Shown in pieces: positions 17,542 to 26,192 of a DNA stretch of 64,000 nucleotides; the stretch's first letter is position 1, and each line of letters starts with the position of its first letter. Position numbers and translations under genes: made by a program. The notes under the pieces were generated by a model. That model was given only the letters and a program-made list of their open reading frames with translations. It was not told the DNA's origin and made no database searches. Origin of the DNA: UBA10205 sp035289625 (GTDB lineage: Archaea; Iainarchaeota; Iainarchaeia; Iainarchaeales; Iainarchaeaceae); assembly GCA_035289625.1 (NCBI GenBank), contig DATDWP010000028.1, positions 1-64,000 of the forward strand. Direction: 5' to 3'.

Positions 17542-19332
17542 CTAAACATTATAGTAATATTCGCCACTTCTTTTTTGCTGCTGGTCTAGTTGCGAACCCG
17601 GCTTATTTGCCCGCGGCCTACCCGAGCCCGGATCTCGCCTATAGGTAATATCCATTCCTCGTAAAAATTTATTCATGCCATCTTGCATTGAAACTGCCCC
17701 GGCGGCAAACCCCTCAACAGATGCAATGCCATCAAAAACAATCAAGCGATCGCTAACATAATCTTGGAACAAAATGTCATGGTCAACTACCATGCAGATT
17801 TTTTTATGGGAATCAACAACCGATCTTATTGTATCTGCCATTGCAAGCCTATCTTCAATATCAACAAATGCTGAAGGCTCATCTAGAAGCACCATATCGC
17901 TCTGGCGGCACAAAGCTAGCCCTACTGCAACTTTTTGTAGTTCGCCACCTGATAGTTCAGAGAGATTATGATGGGAAAGATCAGTTAGGGCAAGTCTTCT
18001 ATCCACTTCGCTTTTGAAAATCCCCCTATCAATATCTTGAGAATCTATAAAATCCCCAACACTAATTCCTTCTTGCGCGCTAATATATTGCGGTTTATAT
18101 GAAACCTTAAGGCCCAAATCCACTGAACCGGAATCTGGCTTTTCAATTCCGGCAAGCATTTTTACAAAAGTGGTTTTGCCAATCCCGTTTGGCCCCAAAA
18201 TGCCCAAAACCTCAGCTTCGCGTAAATCCCCTGGCTCAACATGCAGGGAAAAAGAACCCAAAGTTTTTTTGAGGGCAGGATAGGACCCTATGACGCGCTT
18301 TTTTTTATAATCAGTTGAGGGCTTTACTTCAAACTTTAATTCTTCACGCCTAAACCTCACGTTCTCATCAGAAACAAAGCCTTCCAAAAATTCATTTATC
18401 CCATTTTTTGCGCTCTTCTGATTTGACACTATCCCGTAAACAGATTTTTTCCCATATAAAATGTTGATATAATCGCTCAAATAATCAAGAACAGCTAAAT
18501 CATGCTCTATTACCATGACACCTTTTCCGGCATCGGCTAGAGATCGAATAAGCTTTGCTGCATTGAGGCGCTCTTTTACATCAAGAAAAGAAGTAGGTTC
18601 ATCAAAAGCATAAAAATCGGCACTCTTGCACGCGGCTGCTGCAATTGCAACGCGCTGCAATTCCCCGCCGCTCAAATCTGAAATTTTCCTATGCATGATT
18701 TTTTCCAAATTGAGCAACTTAGAAACAGAATCAAGCACCCCCCTCTCATCCGCCTTTTCTAAAAGCTTCTTGCAAGTACCATCAAAAATCTTTGGAATAT
18801 CAGTGATATTTTGCGGCTTGTATGAAACCTTCAACTTGGATTCTTTCAGTCCAAAAAAATACGCCTGCATCTCTTTTCCGGCAAAATGCGAAATCACAGA
18901 ATCATAATCTGCATCTTTTTCATAGTGCCCTAAATTAGGGACAAGCTGGCCTGAGAGGGTTTTTAGAATTGTACTCTTCCCAATCCCATTTCTTCCAATA
19001 AGCCCTACAACAGAACCATTTTTTACATAAGGGAGGCGGTAGATACGAAAATTATTTTCCCCAAACCTGTGCAACATATGTTGCGGCGATAGTTCCTGTA
19101 CAAGATTTTCAATATAAATGCAATCAACCGGGCATTTTATCACACAAATATTGCAGCCAATACAGAGATCTTCTGAAATAATAGGAATAATGCGCTTTTG
19201 CTCCTCTAGCCCTTCCGGAAGCGTAATGCACTCCTTTCCCGCCCTATTTACCGGACAGACGTTTCCGCATATATAATTGCACCCATCGCCGTTAATGCAG
19301 CGCTCCTGCTCTAGTACTGCTACCCTAACCAT
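17542..19332 (-). CDS. abce1: ABCE1/Rli1 ribosome-recycling ATPase
   Basis: The 596-residue Fe-S ABC ATPase splits ribosomes after termination together with Pelota or aRF1. The N-terminus carries two 4Fe-4S clusters (Cys-rich segment at 12-35 and CIGCNICVIKCPVDC at about 57-71). NBD1 has GLIGRNGIGKST near 111-122 and an LSGGELQRVAIAAA signature. NBD2 has GILGPNGIGKTT near 389 and LSGGELQKVAVGLA. A C-terminal tail of about 30 residues rich in Gly/Arg/Gln is an extension. It is divergent from pelA with only 54 nt between starts, so the partners probably share a promoter region. Confidence 0.97.
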   Translation of the reverse strand: MVRVAVLEQERCINGDGCNYICGNVCPVNRAGKECITLPEGLEEQKRIIPIISEDLCIGCNICVIKCPVDCIYIENLVQELSPQHMLHRFGENNFRIYRLPYVKNGSVVGLIGRNGIGKSTILKTLSGQLVPNLGHYEKDADYDSVISHFAGKEMQAYFFGLKESKLKVSYKPQNITDIPKIFDGTCKKLLEKADERGVLDSVSKLLNLEKIMHRKISDLSGGELQRVAIAAAACKSADFYAFDEPTSFLDVKERLNAAKLIRSLADAGKGVMVIEHDLAVLDYLSDYINILYGKKSVYGIVSNQKSAKNGINEFLEGFVSDENVRFRREELKFEVKPSTDYKKKRVIGSYPALKKTLGSFSLHVEPGDLREAEVLGILGPNGIGKTTFVKMLAGIEKPDSGSVDLGLKVSYKPQYISAQEGISVGDFIDSQDIDRGIFKSEVDRRLALTDLSHHNLSELSGGELQKVAVGLALCRQSDMVLLDEPSAFVDIEDRLAMADTIRSVVDSHKKICMVVDHDILFQDYVSDRLIVFDGIASVEGFAAGAVSMQDGMNKFLRGMDITYRRDPGSGRPRANKPGSQLDQQQKRSGEYYYNV

Positions 19333-19386
19333 GTAGCAAAAATGCCCCTGGAACCTTTAAAAAAGGCTTTTTGACATTGAATAGGT

Positions 19387-20430
19387 ATGCAAATAGTAAA
19401 AATTGACCGCAAAAACCACCAATTTGAGGTAGTCCCACATAGCTTTGATGACCTGTGGCATCTTGAAAGACTTATTGAAAAAGGGGACAGGGTTAGCGGG
19501 ACATCTGAGAGAAAAATCAAACCCAAAGAGGAAGGCGACAAACCCTATAAAGAAAAAATATATGTCGAACTCGAGGTTGAAAAAGTAATATTTCACGAAT
19601 CTACAAACCAACTACGCATACAAGGAACTGTAGTAGCGGCAAAGCCGGAAGAACTAGTGCCACTAAAATCCCACCACACAATAGAAGCAGAAGTGGGAAA
19701 GAGCATCAATGTTACAAAAAAATCACTCAAAAATTTCCATGTTGAGCGGCTTCAACGGGCAAAAAATGCAAGTGGGCACGAAAAAGTGCTGCTCGTAATA
19801 ATGGATGATGAACAGGCTGATTTGGTATTTTTAAAAGACACAGGAATTGATACAAAGGCCAGAATAATTGCACAAAAAGAAGGGAAAATGTTTAAAACCG
19901 GCGAAAAAGGGAAAACCAAACCATACTTTGAAGAGCTCTTAAAAAAAATACTCGATCTTGGCAGCTCAAAAATAGTGGTAGCCGGCCCTGGATTTGAAAG
20001 ACAGAATTTTGAAAAATTTTTAAAAGAAAAATCCCCCAAACTACAGGTAATATTTGAATCTACAAATTCAGTTGGCATTACCGGGATAAATGAACTGGTA
20101 AAGGGCGGAAAAATCGACAAAGTTATAGAAGGGTTCCATTCAACAGAAGAAGCAAAAGCAGTTGAGCGCGTACTTGCTTCAATCTCACAAGAGATGTGCG
20201 CTATTGGACAAAAAGAAGTACTCGAATCTGTACAAGCAGGGGCGTGCCAGGAAATAGTGATTCTTGAGAGCAAAATGCACCAAAAAAACCAAAATATAGA
20301 GAAAATATTAGATAGCGCAGAACAATTTGGCGCAAAAATATTTTTTGTAGCAGATAAAAGCGAACCGGGAAAACAACTGGATGGAATGGGCGCAATTGCA
20401 GCGGTTTTGCGCTACCGCAAGAAATGGTGA
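19387..20430 (+). CDS. pelA: Pelota (aPelota/Dom34) ribosome rescue factor
   Basis: The 347-residue, eRF1-like protein recognises stalled ribosomes with an empty A site. The N-terminal Sm-like domain (1-130) includes DLWHLERLIEKGDRVSG at about 22-37. Central and C-terminal eRF1 domains 2 and 3 follow, the last ending in GMGAIAAVLRY, typical of the family. There is no GGQ motif, as expected for Pelota. It pairs functionally and by divergent position with ABCE1. Confidence 0.96.
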   Translation: MQIVKIDRKNHQFEVVPHSFDDLWHLERLIEKGDRVSGTSERKIKPKEEGDKPYKEKIYVELEVEKVIFHESTNQLRIQGTVVAAKPEELVPLKSHHTIEAEVGKSINVTKKSLKNFHVERLQRAKNASGHEKVLLVIMDDEQADLVFLKDTGIDTKARIIAQKEGKMFKTGEKGKTKPYFEELLKKILDLGSSKIVVAGPGFERQNFEKFLKEKSPKLQVIFESTNSVGITGINELVKGGKIDKVIEGFHSTEEAKAVERVLASISQEMCAIGQKEVLESVQAGACQEIVILESKMHQKNQNIEKILDSAEQFGAKIFFVADKSEPGKQLDGMGAIAAVLRYRKKW

Positions 20431-20442
20431 AACGCAAAAATA

Positions 20443-20808
20443 TTAATTAATTCTCTGCTCAAACCACTCGACTTTTTTTTGCTCAACTAGCTCTTTAATT
20501 CTGCGCTGCTTTTGCGATAAGGTTGAAGAGGCGGCTTTGAACTCTGCAAAAACAATCCTATCATCCTCAAATGCTACTCCGTCAATTGGGCTCCCCAAAA
20601 ACCTGAAATTTTCTGAAGTGAAAGGGAAACCCTTTGTAAATGGTATGAACTGCTCTGTCATCTTTCCATATTTAACTGATTGGGAGGATTTTGAGAACTG
20701 CACATTTGCAACAAGGCGCTCAAGAGAAGAAATGCGCAAGAGCAAAAAAACCACCAAAATAAGTAGGCCTAAAGCAATTGCTGCAAAAAAAAGAACCAAA
20801 AAATCCAT
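20443..20808 (-). CDS. Holliday-junction-resolvase-related membrane-anchored nuclease (PF10107-like)
   Basis: Starting at the ATG at 20808, the 121-residue protein has one N-terminal membrane helix (about 5-26) and a PD-(D/E)xK-type domain: KYGKMTEQFIPF, SPIDGVAF (Asp) and IVFAEFKA (E-x-K). This is the Endonuc_Holl/PF10107 pattern, whose biological role is not well defined. It ends 12 nt from the convergent pelA stop. An in-frame upstream extension exists but runs over the elp3 promoter and lacks family similarity. Confidence 0.75.
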   Translation of the reverse strand: MDFLVLFFAAIALGLLILVVFLLLRISSLERLVANVQFSKSSQSVKYGKMTEQFIPFTKGFPFTSENFRFLGSPIDGVAFEDDRIVFAEFKAASSTLSQKQRRIKELVEQKKVEWFEQRIN

Positions 20809-20892
20809 GGAAGAGAAATGGTCAAGGGAGTTAAAATAATAACCGCACACCCCCAAAAGGGCATTAAAGCCTTTTGATAGCAGCTTTTTGGT

Positions 20893-22602
20893 ATGGAGAG
20901 CAAAATAGCCAAGTTTTATGAAAAAGTGATAGGCGCAATAGAGAGCGGCACTGTCACAAATAAAGAACAACTTGGCAAATACAAGTTAAAGGCCGGAAAA
21001 CAAATAGGCATTGCCACATTGCCTTCAAACCCCAATATATTGATGCACGCAAAAACCCCATCCGAACAGATGGTGCAACTTCTCTCAATTAAGCCCCTTA
21101 GAACTCTCTCAGGAGTTGCCCCGGTTGCAATAATGACAAAACCGATAAGCTGCCCGCACGGAACATGCATATACTGCCCAGGAGGGCCTAAAAGTGTATT
21201 TGGCTCTGTGCCACAATCATATACCGGGCACGAACCTGCTACTATGCGCGCAATTTCAAATAACTACGATTCATACAAGCAGACAATGAATAGGATATGC
21301 CAATACTACGCAATAGGCCATAACCCCGAAAAATTAGAACTCATAATAATGGGAGGGACATTCCCTAGCTTTCCACAAGAATATCAAAATGAATTTATTG
21401 GAGAAGCATTTAGGGCAGCAAATGATTTTTCCGAAATGTTTTTTGATATGCAAGGAAAATTTGAAGCAGAAAAATTCAGCGAATTCTTCACAAACAAAAT
21501 GGGAAAAACCCCAGACCTTGCGCAAAACCAAAAACCCTATACACTACTAGATGTGCAAAAAGAGCATTTGCGAAATGAAAAATCCCACGTGCGCATTGTA
21601 ACACTTTGCATTGAAACAAAACCGGATTGGAGCTTTGAAAAAGAAATAAATTCAATGTTAGAACTCGGGGCAACACGCGTTGAAATAGGAGCGCAAAGCA
21701 TCTATAATGAGGTGCTAAAATATACAAACCGCGGGCACACAATTGAAGATACAATAAAAGTAACCCAACTTCTAAAAGATAGCGCCCTTAAAGTGACATA
21801 CCACATAATGCCAGGCCAGCCTCAATCAAACCCACAAAAGGACATTGAAATGTTTTCTGAACTATTTGAAAATGAAAATTATTGCCCGGATGCTCTTAAA
21901 ATTTACCCCTGCATGGTAATGCCTGGAACTGCACTTGCAAAATTATATGAAAACAAAAAATTCATACCCCTTACTACTGAACAAGCAGCAGAAATTATTG
22001 CACAAGGATTTAGATACATACCAGAATATGTAAGAGTGCACAGGGTGCAACGGGACATACCCACAAAATACGCGCTTACCGGAATTGACAAGAACAATCT
22101 TCGCCAAATAATAGAAGAAAAAATGAAAGAGCACTCAATAGTGCAGCGTGACATACGCTTTCGTGAGAGTGGAATAAAATCCCAAAAAGGAATTTTTACG
22201 GATTATTCTAGTGTTGAACTAATCGAGAGAAGATACAAAGCAAGCGGATCAGAAGAAGTATTCATATCATTTGAAGATACTACAAATGACATCATACTCG
22301 GATTTTGCAGGCTACGAAAACCGAACAAACCGTTTAGGCAAGAATTCACCCCCACTACTGCTTGCATTCGCGAACTGCATGTATTTGGCTCTGAAGTCGG
22401 GATTGGAAAGCACAATCAGAGCAGCTCCCAACACAAAGGATTTGGGAAAAAAATGGTGGAGCATGCTGAGGAAATTGCCCGCACAGAATTTGGCTACGAT
22501 AAAATGCTTGTAATAAGCGGAGTTGGAGCGCGAGACTACTACTCACGCAAACTAGGATACCAAAAGAGCGGAATTTACATGGCTAAAAATCTAAAAAATT
22601 AA
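20893..22602 (+). CDS. elp3: Elp3 tRNA carboxymethyluridine synthase
   Basis: The 569-residue radical-SAM/acetyltransferase fusion makes cm5U at wobble uridines. C87, C92 and C95 in SCPHGTCIYCPGGP are the radical SAM cluster ligands. Motifs continue through TLCIETKPDW and EIGAQSIYNEVLKYTNRGH. The C-terminal GNAT domain ends with VGARDYYSRKLGYQKSG. Archaeal Elp3 works without the other Elongator subunits. The 3' end overlaps the convergent neighbour by 4 nt. Confidence 0.96.
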   Translation: MESKIAKFYEKVIGAIESGTVTNKEQLGKYKLKAGKQIGIATLPSNPNILMHAKTPSEQMVQLLSIKPLRTLSGVAPVAIMTKPISCPHGTCIYCPGGPKSVFGSVPQSYTGHEPATMRAISNNYDSYKQTMNRICQYYAIGHNPEKLELIIMGGTFPSFPQEYQNEFIGEAFRAANDFSEMFFDMQGKFEAEKFSEFFTNKMGKTPDLAQNQKPYTLLDVQKEHLRNEKSHVRIVTLCIETKPDWSFEKEINSMLELGATRVEIGAQSIYNEVLKYTNRGHTIEDTIKVTQLLKDSALKVTYHIMPGQPQSNPQKDIEMFSELFENENYCPDALKIYPCMVMPGTALAKLYENKKFIPLTTEQAAEIIAQGFRYIPEYVRVHRVQRDIPTKYALTGIDKNNLRQIIEEKMKEHSIVQRDIRFRESGIKSQKGIFTDYSSVELIERRYKASGSEEVFISFEDTTNDIILGFCRLRKPNKPFRQEFTPTTACIRELHVFGSEVGIGKHNQSSSQHKGFGKKMVEHAEEIARTEFGYDKMLVISGVGARDYYSRKLGYQKSGIYMAKNLKN

Positions 22603-23402
22603 GGCAGCACTAAACTAAAAAAAGAATCGAAGAGCTGGAATGGAAGAAGCGAAAAAGTAAAAAATGGAAAACCCGAAAGCGGAGCTGCGAACTTTCCCTT
22701 AAGGGTTGGGCGCACATTCAATTCAGACGAGAAACTCTGCACTATTACATTCTCCTCTTGTGAAAATGCCCTAAAAGTAAAAGGCTGAACTCCCGACGTT
22801 TGCGGAGAGACCACAAGCTCAATATCCTCAACACTATTTGGCTTTAGAACAGCGCCTCTTGAAGAAAACCAATTACTTGGAAGAGAAGAGGAAACAGATA
22901 CAGTTGCAGGGGCAATTGAAGAATTTGAAATCGTGACATTATAAATTACCTTTGCCCCGACATAATAAAACTCATCTCGCGACTTTCTTACAAATGAAAC
23001 ATCAAGAAGATTCTTTTTTACAGCTACTTTAATTGTTGCAGATTCAACTATCCCTGAATTTTGCGAATTAGAAAATAGCACTTTTAGAGAATAAATATTA
23101 CTCTGCGCCCCACTTGGAACCTTTATGCGCAAAACAAGAGAAGTATCAGTTCGCTCTTTTGCAACAACTTCCCAACCAGCAGGAATTGAAGGAGCAGCGA
23201 TATCAATTGTGTCCCACTCAAATTCATATCCTGAATTGTCCGAAAAAATCAAATCAAAAGTCTGGCCCCCTGAGAGCTGGCCGGCAGTTATCGAGGCCCC
23301 ATTTTGCATTGTAATTTCCTGCGGATATGTCATTGTAATATCAGCTAGGCAAATAGATGAAAAAAAGAGCAAAAATGCCCCAAAAAGCAACTTAGAGTGC
23401 AT
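22599..23402 (-). CDS. Secreted protein with NEW3/CARDB-like beta-sandwich domains
   Basis: Starting at the ATG at 23402 it encodes 267 residues. A signal peptide (about 1-20, ending SSICLADI) leads into two beta-rich domains; the second, about 125-235, has the NEW3/CARDB-type pattern of alternating short strands (YNVTISNSSIAPATVSVSSS). A hydrophobic segment ends the protein (FFTFSLLPFQLF). It is probably held on the cell surface by its C-terminal helix. It is divergent from taw3 with 70 nt between starts. No binding partner is evident. Confidence 0.7.
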   Translation of the reverse strand: MHSKLLFGAFLLFFSSICLADITMTYPQEITMQNGASITAGQLSGGQTFDLIFSDNSGYEFEWDTIDIAAPSIPAGWEVVAKERTDTSLVLRIKVPSGAQSNIYSLKVLFSNSQNSGIVESATIKVAVKKNLLDVSFVRKSRDEFYYVGAKVIYNVTISNSSIAPATVSVSSSLPSNWFSSRGAVLKPNSVEDIELVVSPQTSGVQPFTFRAFSQEENVIVQSFSSELNVRPTLKGKFAAPLSGFPFFTFSLLPFQLFDSFFSLVLP

Positions 23403-23472
23403 AAAATCTAATATGAAGTAAGACAGAAAGGTAGAAAAACAATTGGTTAAAGGCCTCTTAATAGGCGAAAAA

Positions 23473-24072
23473 ATGCAAAAAACAGAGCAAGAAGGCAGAT
23501 TTGAGATGATAAAGGCAAGGCATAAGGCCACATACCAAACCGCCCTACTACAGGGAAAAGTTGACGAGCAGATGAGAGAACTCTGCTCATTTATAGCAGG
23601 CACAAAAGGATTTTACACCTCAAGCTGCTGTAGCGGAAGAATAATGCTACTGGAAAAGCGAGGGGAGAAGAAAAAAGAGAATTTTTTCCACCGCAAATGG
23701 CACCGAGAAATTACAAAAGAAGAACTCTTGGAAGGATTTAAAGAAAAAATAAAAGGGGAACTATGGTTTAAAGTCGAGCCATTTATCCTGCACATTGGCT
23801 GCAAAACACTAGAAGATGCAAACAAAATCCTTAGCGCAATGAAAAAAGCAGGGGTTAAACGCGGCGGAATAATGATTGCACAAAAAGAAAAATTCCTAAT
23901 AGAACTGCAAGGCACCGCATCGATTGGGCTCCCAATTAAAAAAGCAGAAAAAGAACTTGTAACCGAACAATACCTAACCCACTCAGTACTTGGAAAAGCC
24001 AACACTTTTATTAGCAACAACTACAAAAGGCTAAAAAAACTCGAAGAAGAACTTAGCAAGGATTTGGAGTAG
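23473..24072 (+). CDS. taw3: Taw3 wyosine-pathway tRNA-Phe methyltransferase
   Basis: The 199-residue protein matches Taw3/TYW3, which methylates N4 of the wyosine precursor at G37 of tRNA-Phe. The family motif appears as SSCCSGRIML at 50-59, followed by a basic region (HRKWHRE), the LHIGCKT segment and GLPIKK. I prefer the ATG at 23473 to a TTG 30 nt earlier because the similarity begins there. The thpR start follows within 6 nt, suggesting an RNA-processing operon. Other wyosine genes (taw1, taw2) are not in the window. Confidence 0.9.
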   Translation: MQKTEQEGRFEMIKARHKATYQTALLQGKVDEQMRELCSFIAGTKGFYTSSCCSGRIMLLEKRGEKKKENFFHRKWHREITKEELLEGFKEKIKGELWFKVEPFILHIGCKTLEDANKILSAMKKAGVKRGGIMIAQKEKFLIELQGTASIGLPIKKAEKELVTEQYLTHSVLGKANTFISNNYKRLKKLEEELSKDLE

Positions 24073-24077
24073 AGAAA

Positions 24078-24611
24078 TTGAGATTATTTTTAGCAGTGCA
24101 GATCCCTTCTACAATAAAAGAGCAAATAAATAAACTATATCTCAAAAACTTAAATTCTGCACAACTAAAAATTGTCCCTGCAAATAATTTACACATTACT
24201 CTTTGCTTTATCGGGCAAAAAAACAATAAAACCGCAAGAGAAATACTTGGAAAAATAGGAAAAATAGAATTCACTCCTTTCAAAATAAAATTATCCCAAC
24301 CAGGACAATTTGAAAGAAGGGTTTTGTGGATCGGAATTTCTCAAGGAACAGAGCAATTGCATTCTCTGCATCAACAAATTTTACAAGCAACAGGAATTGA
24401 GAGCAAATTCAGTGCGCATATTACAATTGCAAGAAATAAAAATATGGAAAAAAAACAATTTTTAGAACTTGAACAGAGGATGAAAAATAGCACAGAACTT
24501 GAATTTGTTGCACAAAAAATTTCACTAATGCAATCAAAACTAACTTCAAATGACCCTATTTATGAAGAATTAGAAGAGAGCACTTTTTCAAGAACAGATT
24601 CCGGCCTGTAG
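24078..24611 (+). CDS. thpR: RNA 2',3'-cyclic phosphodiesterase (LigT/ThpR)
   Basis: The 177-residue 2H phosphoesterase carries the two His motifs HITL (H39) and HITI (H114), spaced as in the family. It begins with a TTG codon 6 nt after taw3. The family can open 2',3'-cyclic phosphates and join 2'-5' RNA ends in vitro; the in vivo role is unclear. Its last 52 nt overlap the 3' end of the convergent secretion ATPase, an unusually long coding overlap that ties the two C-termini together. Confidence 0.9.
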   Translation: MRLFLAVQIPSTIKEQINKLYLKNLNSAQLKIVPANNLHITLCFIGQKNNKTAREILGKIGKIEFTPFKIKLSQPGQFERRVLWIGISQGTEQLHSLHQQILQATGIESKFSAHITIARNKNMEKKQFLELEQRMKNSTELEFVAQKISLMQSKLTSNDPIYEELEESTFSRTDSGL

Positions 24612-26122
24612 TAGTACTGCTGAATGAGATTTTCAACATCCGGGGCTGCAGAAATATTATTTTTTAGCATCCACTCCAAAACCTTTTGGCGAACATAAAT
24701 TTCCCTTTCAATTTCTTTTTTTGGCTTGAGGGTTTTTGCGGCAAGAATATCAAGAACATTCATCGGAACATCTGTTCTTCTAATAGAATCGCTCCTTCTG
24801 TCCCACTCATACACATTACTCAAAAGCGCCTGGGATTCCATCGAACTAACTTCAGTAACAGCCAAAACCCTTCTCTCAATCCCCTTGCCCTTTACATAAA
24901 TCCTAAACTGCACCACAATTATATTGAGAAGAGGAATCATTGATTCTGGAACGCTCATTGGTTCAGCCTTGAGGCGCAGCAGCATCTCTTTTGCTGAATT
25001 ACTATGAAGCGTTCCCAAAATGCCCTTATGGCCAGTGTCCATTGCCAAAAACATTGTCTGGGCCTCCTCGCTACGCACTTCCCCCACAATGAGTCTGTCC
25101 GGCCTCATCCTCATGGCATTTTTCAAAAGATCATCCATACTAACCCCCTCCTGGCCCTTCATTTTTGGCCGCGATTCCATCTGGATCCAATTCTCCCTCT
25201 TACCAAGCTGGATTTCAAGTGTATCTTCAATTGAAATAATCCTCTCTGGTTGGCGGATAAAACCTGAAAGGGCATTTAGGGTTGTGGTCTTTCCGGAGCC
25301 AGACCCGCCACTAACAATAATGTTCATAGGTTCAATCCCCACACCTTCAACCATAACCCACATGAACGCCGCAAGCTCGCTTGAAAATGTACTATTTTTT
25401 ATTAACTGGATAATACTCATCGGAACTGAACTAAATTTTCTAATAGTAAGGCTTGGGCCAAAAGGGGTAACAAAAGAAAAAGTCGCATTTGCACGATTGC
25501 CATCCGGCAATCTGGCATCTAGAAGGGGGCGATCAGCATCAAATGTCTTCCCCACGCTCTTTGCAATTTTTTGCAAAATCAAATCTAAAGATTTTTTAGA
25601 GCTAAAAGCTATATTTGTCCTGCAGTGGCCATATTTTTTATGGAAAACAAAAATATTGCGCTCATAACCATTTACCATTATCTCCTCAAGGCCCTCATCT
25701 TCAATAAACGGAGCAAGCACTCCATAACCAACAGAATCCGCAAGAGAAAGTGAAGCTACCAGCGGGAAATTTCGCATCTTTGGAAAATACTCCTGCAAAA
25801 TTGACATCAAGGCAAGCTTTGTGGAATTAAAATCATCAGTTGCCATCAGCGAATCGTGGAAATCGTTGTATGTAATCGGCTTTATTATGCGCTCGCGAAA
25901 ATCAGCTAAGAATTTTTTTGGAAAAACCTTTGACATTGACTGCTCTGCCTGTTCAAAACTAACCTTGCCCAAAATCAGCGAAACCAAAGCATCCTTTAGC
26001 TGCGCCTCCTCTTGCGAAAACTGAGGGTCCTTCACAGCATATTGCGGATAAGGAAATCCTTCAGAAATGCTCACGCGGCCGTAAGATTCCAATACACTGC
26101 CCTTCTGGCCATCATTATCCAT
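24560..26122 (-). CDS. Second type II/IV secretion ATPase (orphan, GspE/TadA-like)
   Basis: The 520-residue protein has the same core as the ATPase at 4489: GGSGSGKTTTLNALSGF near 272-288, IISIEDTLE, MRPDRLIVGEVR and GTLHSNSAKEMLLRL. It lacks the long Lys/Glu-rich N-terminus and has a different C-terminal region. No platform protein or pilin gene is adjacent, so it either serves another appendage encoded elsewhere or works as an alternative motor for the 4.5-15.7 kb system. Its 3' end overlaps thpR by 52 nt. Confidence 0.9.
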   Translation of the reverse strand: MDNDGQKGSVLESYGRVSISEGFPYPQYAVKDPQFSQEEAQLKDALVSLILGKVSFEQAEQSMSKVFPKKFLADFRERIIKPITYNDFHDSLMATDDFNSTKLALMSILQEYFPKMRNFPLVASLSLADSVGYGVLAPFIEDEGLEEIMVNGYERNIFVFHKKYGHCRTNIAFSSKKSLDLILQKIAKSVGKTFDADRPLLDARLPDGNRANATFSFVTPFGPSLTIRKFSSVPMSIIQLIKNSTFSSELAAFMWVMVEGVGIEPMNIIVSGGSGSGKTTTLNALSGFIRQPERIISIEDTLEIQLGKRENWIQMESRPKMKGQEGVSMDDLLKNAMRMRPDRLIVGEVRSEEAQTMFLAMDTGHKGILGTLHSNSAKEMLLRLKAEPMSVPESMIPLLNIIVVQFRIYVKGKGIERRVLAVTEVSSMESQALLSNVYEWDRRSDSIRRTDVPMNVLDILAAKTLKPKKEIEREIYVRQKVLEWMLKNNISAAPDVENLIQQYYYRPESVLEKVLSSNSS

Positions 26123-26164
26123 TTTTCTCCCCTACAAATAGCTATTTATTATACAATATTTTAC

Positions 26165-26172
26165 TATATAAA
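26165..26172 (+). promoter_or_regulatory. TATA box of cca
   Basis: TATATAAA begins 28 nt before the cca ATG at 26193, again the spacing of a leaderless archaeal transcript. The run also lies 43 nt from the divergent ATPase start. Confidence 0.65.
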
Positions 26173-26192
26173 CACCAAGGATAGTGGACTAA

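Noticed and set aside
25020..25667. Plus-strand frame of 215 codons opposite the second secretion ATPase
   Set aside because: It is antisense to conserved ATPase motifs and has no independent signal.
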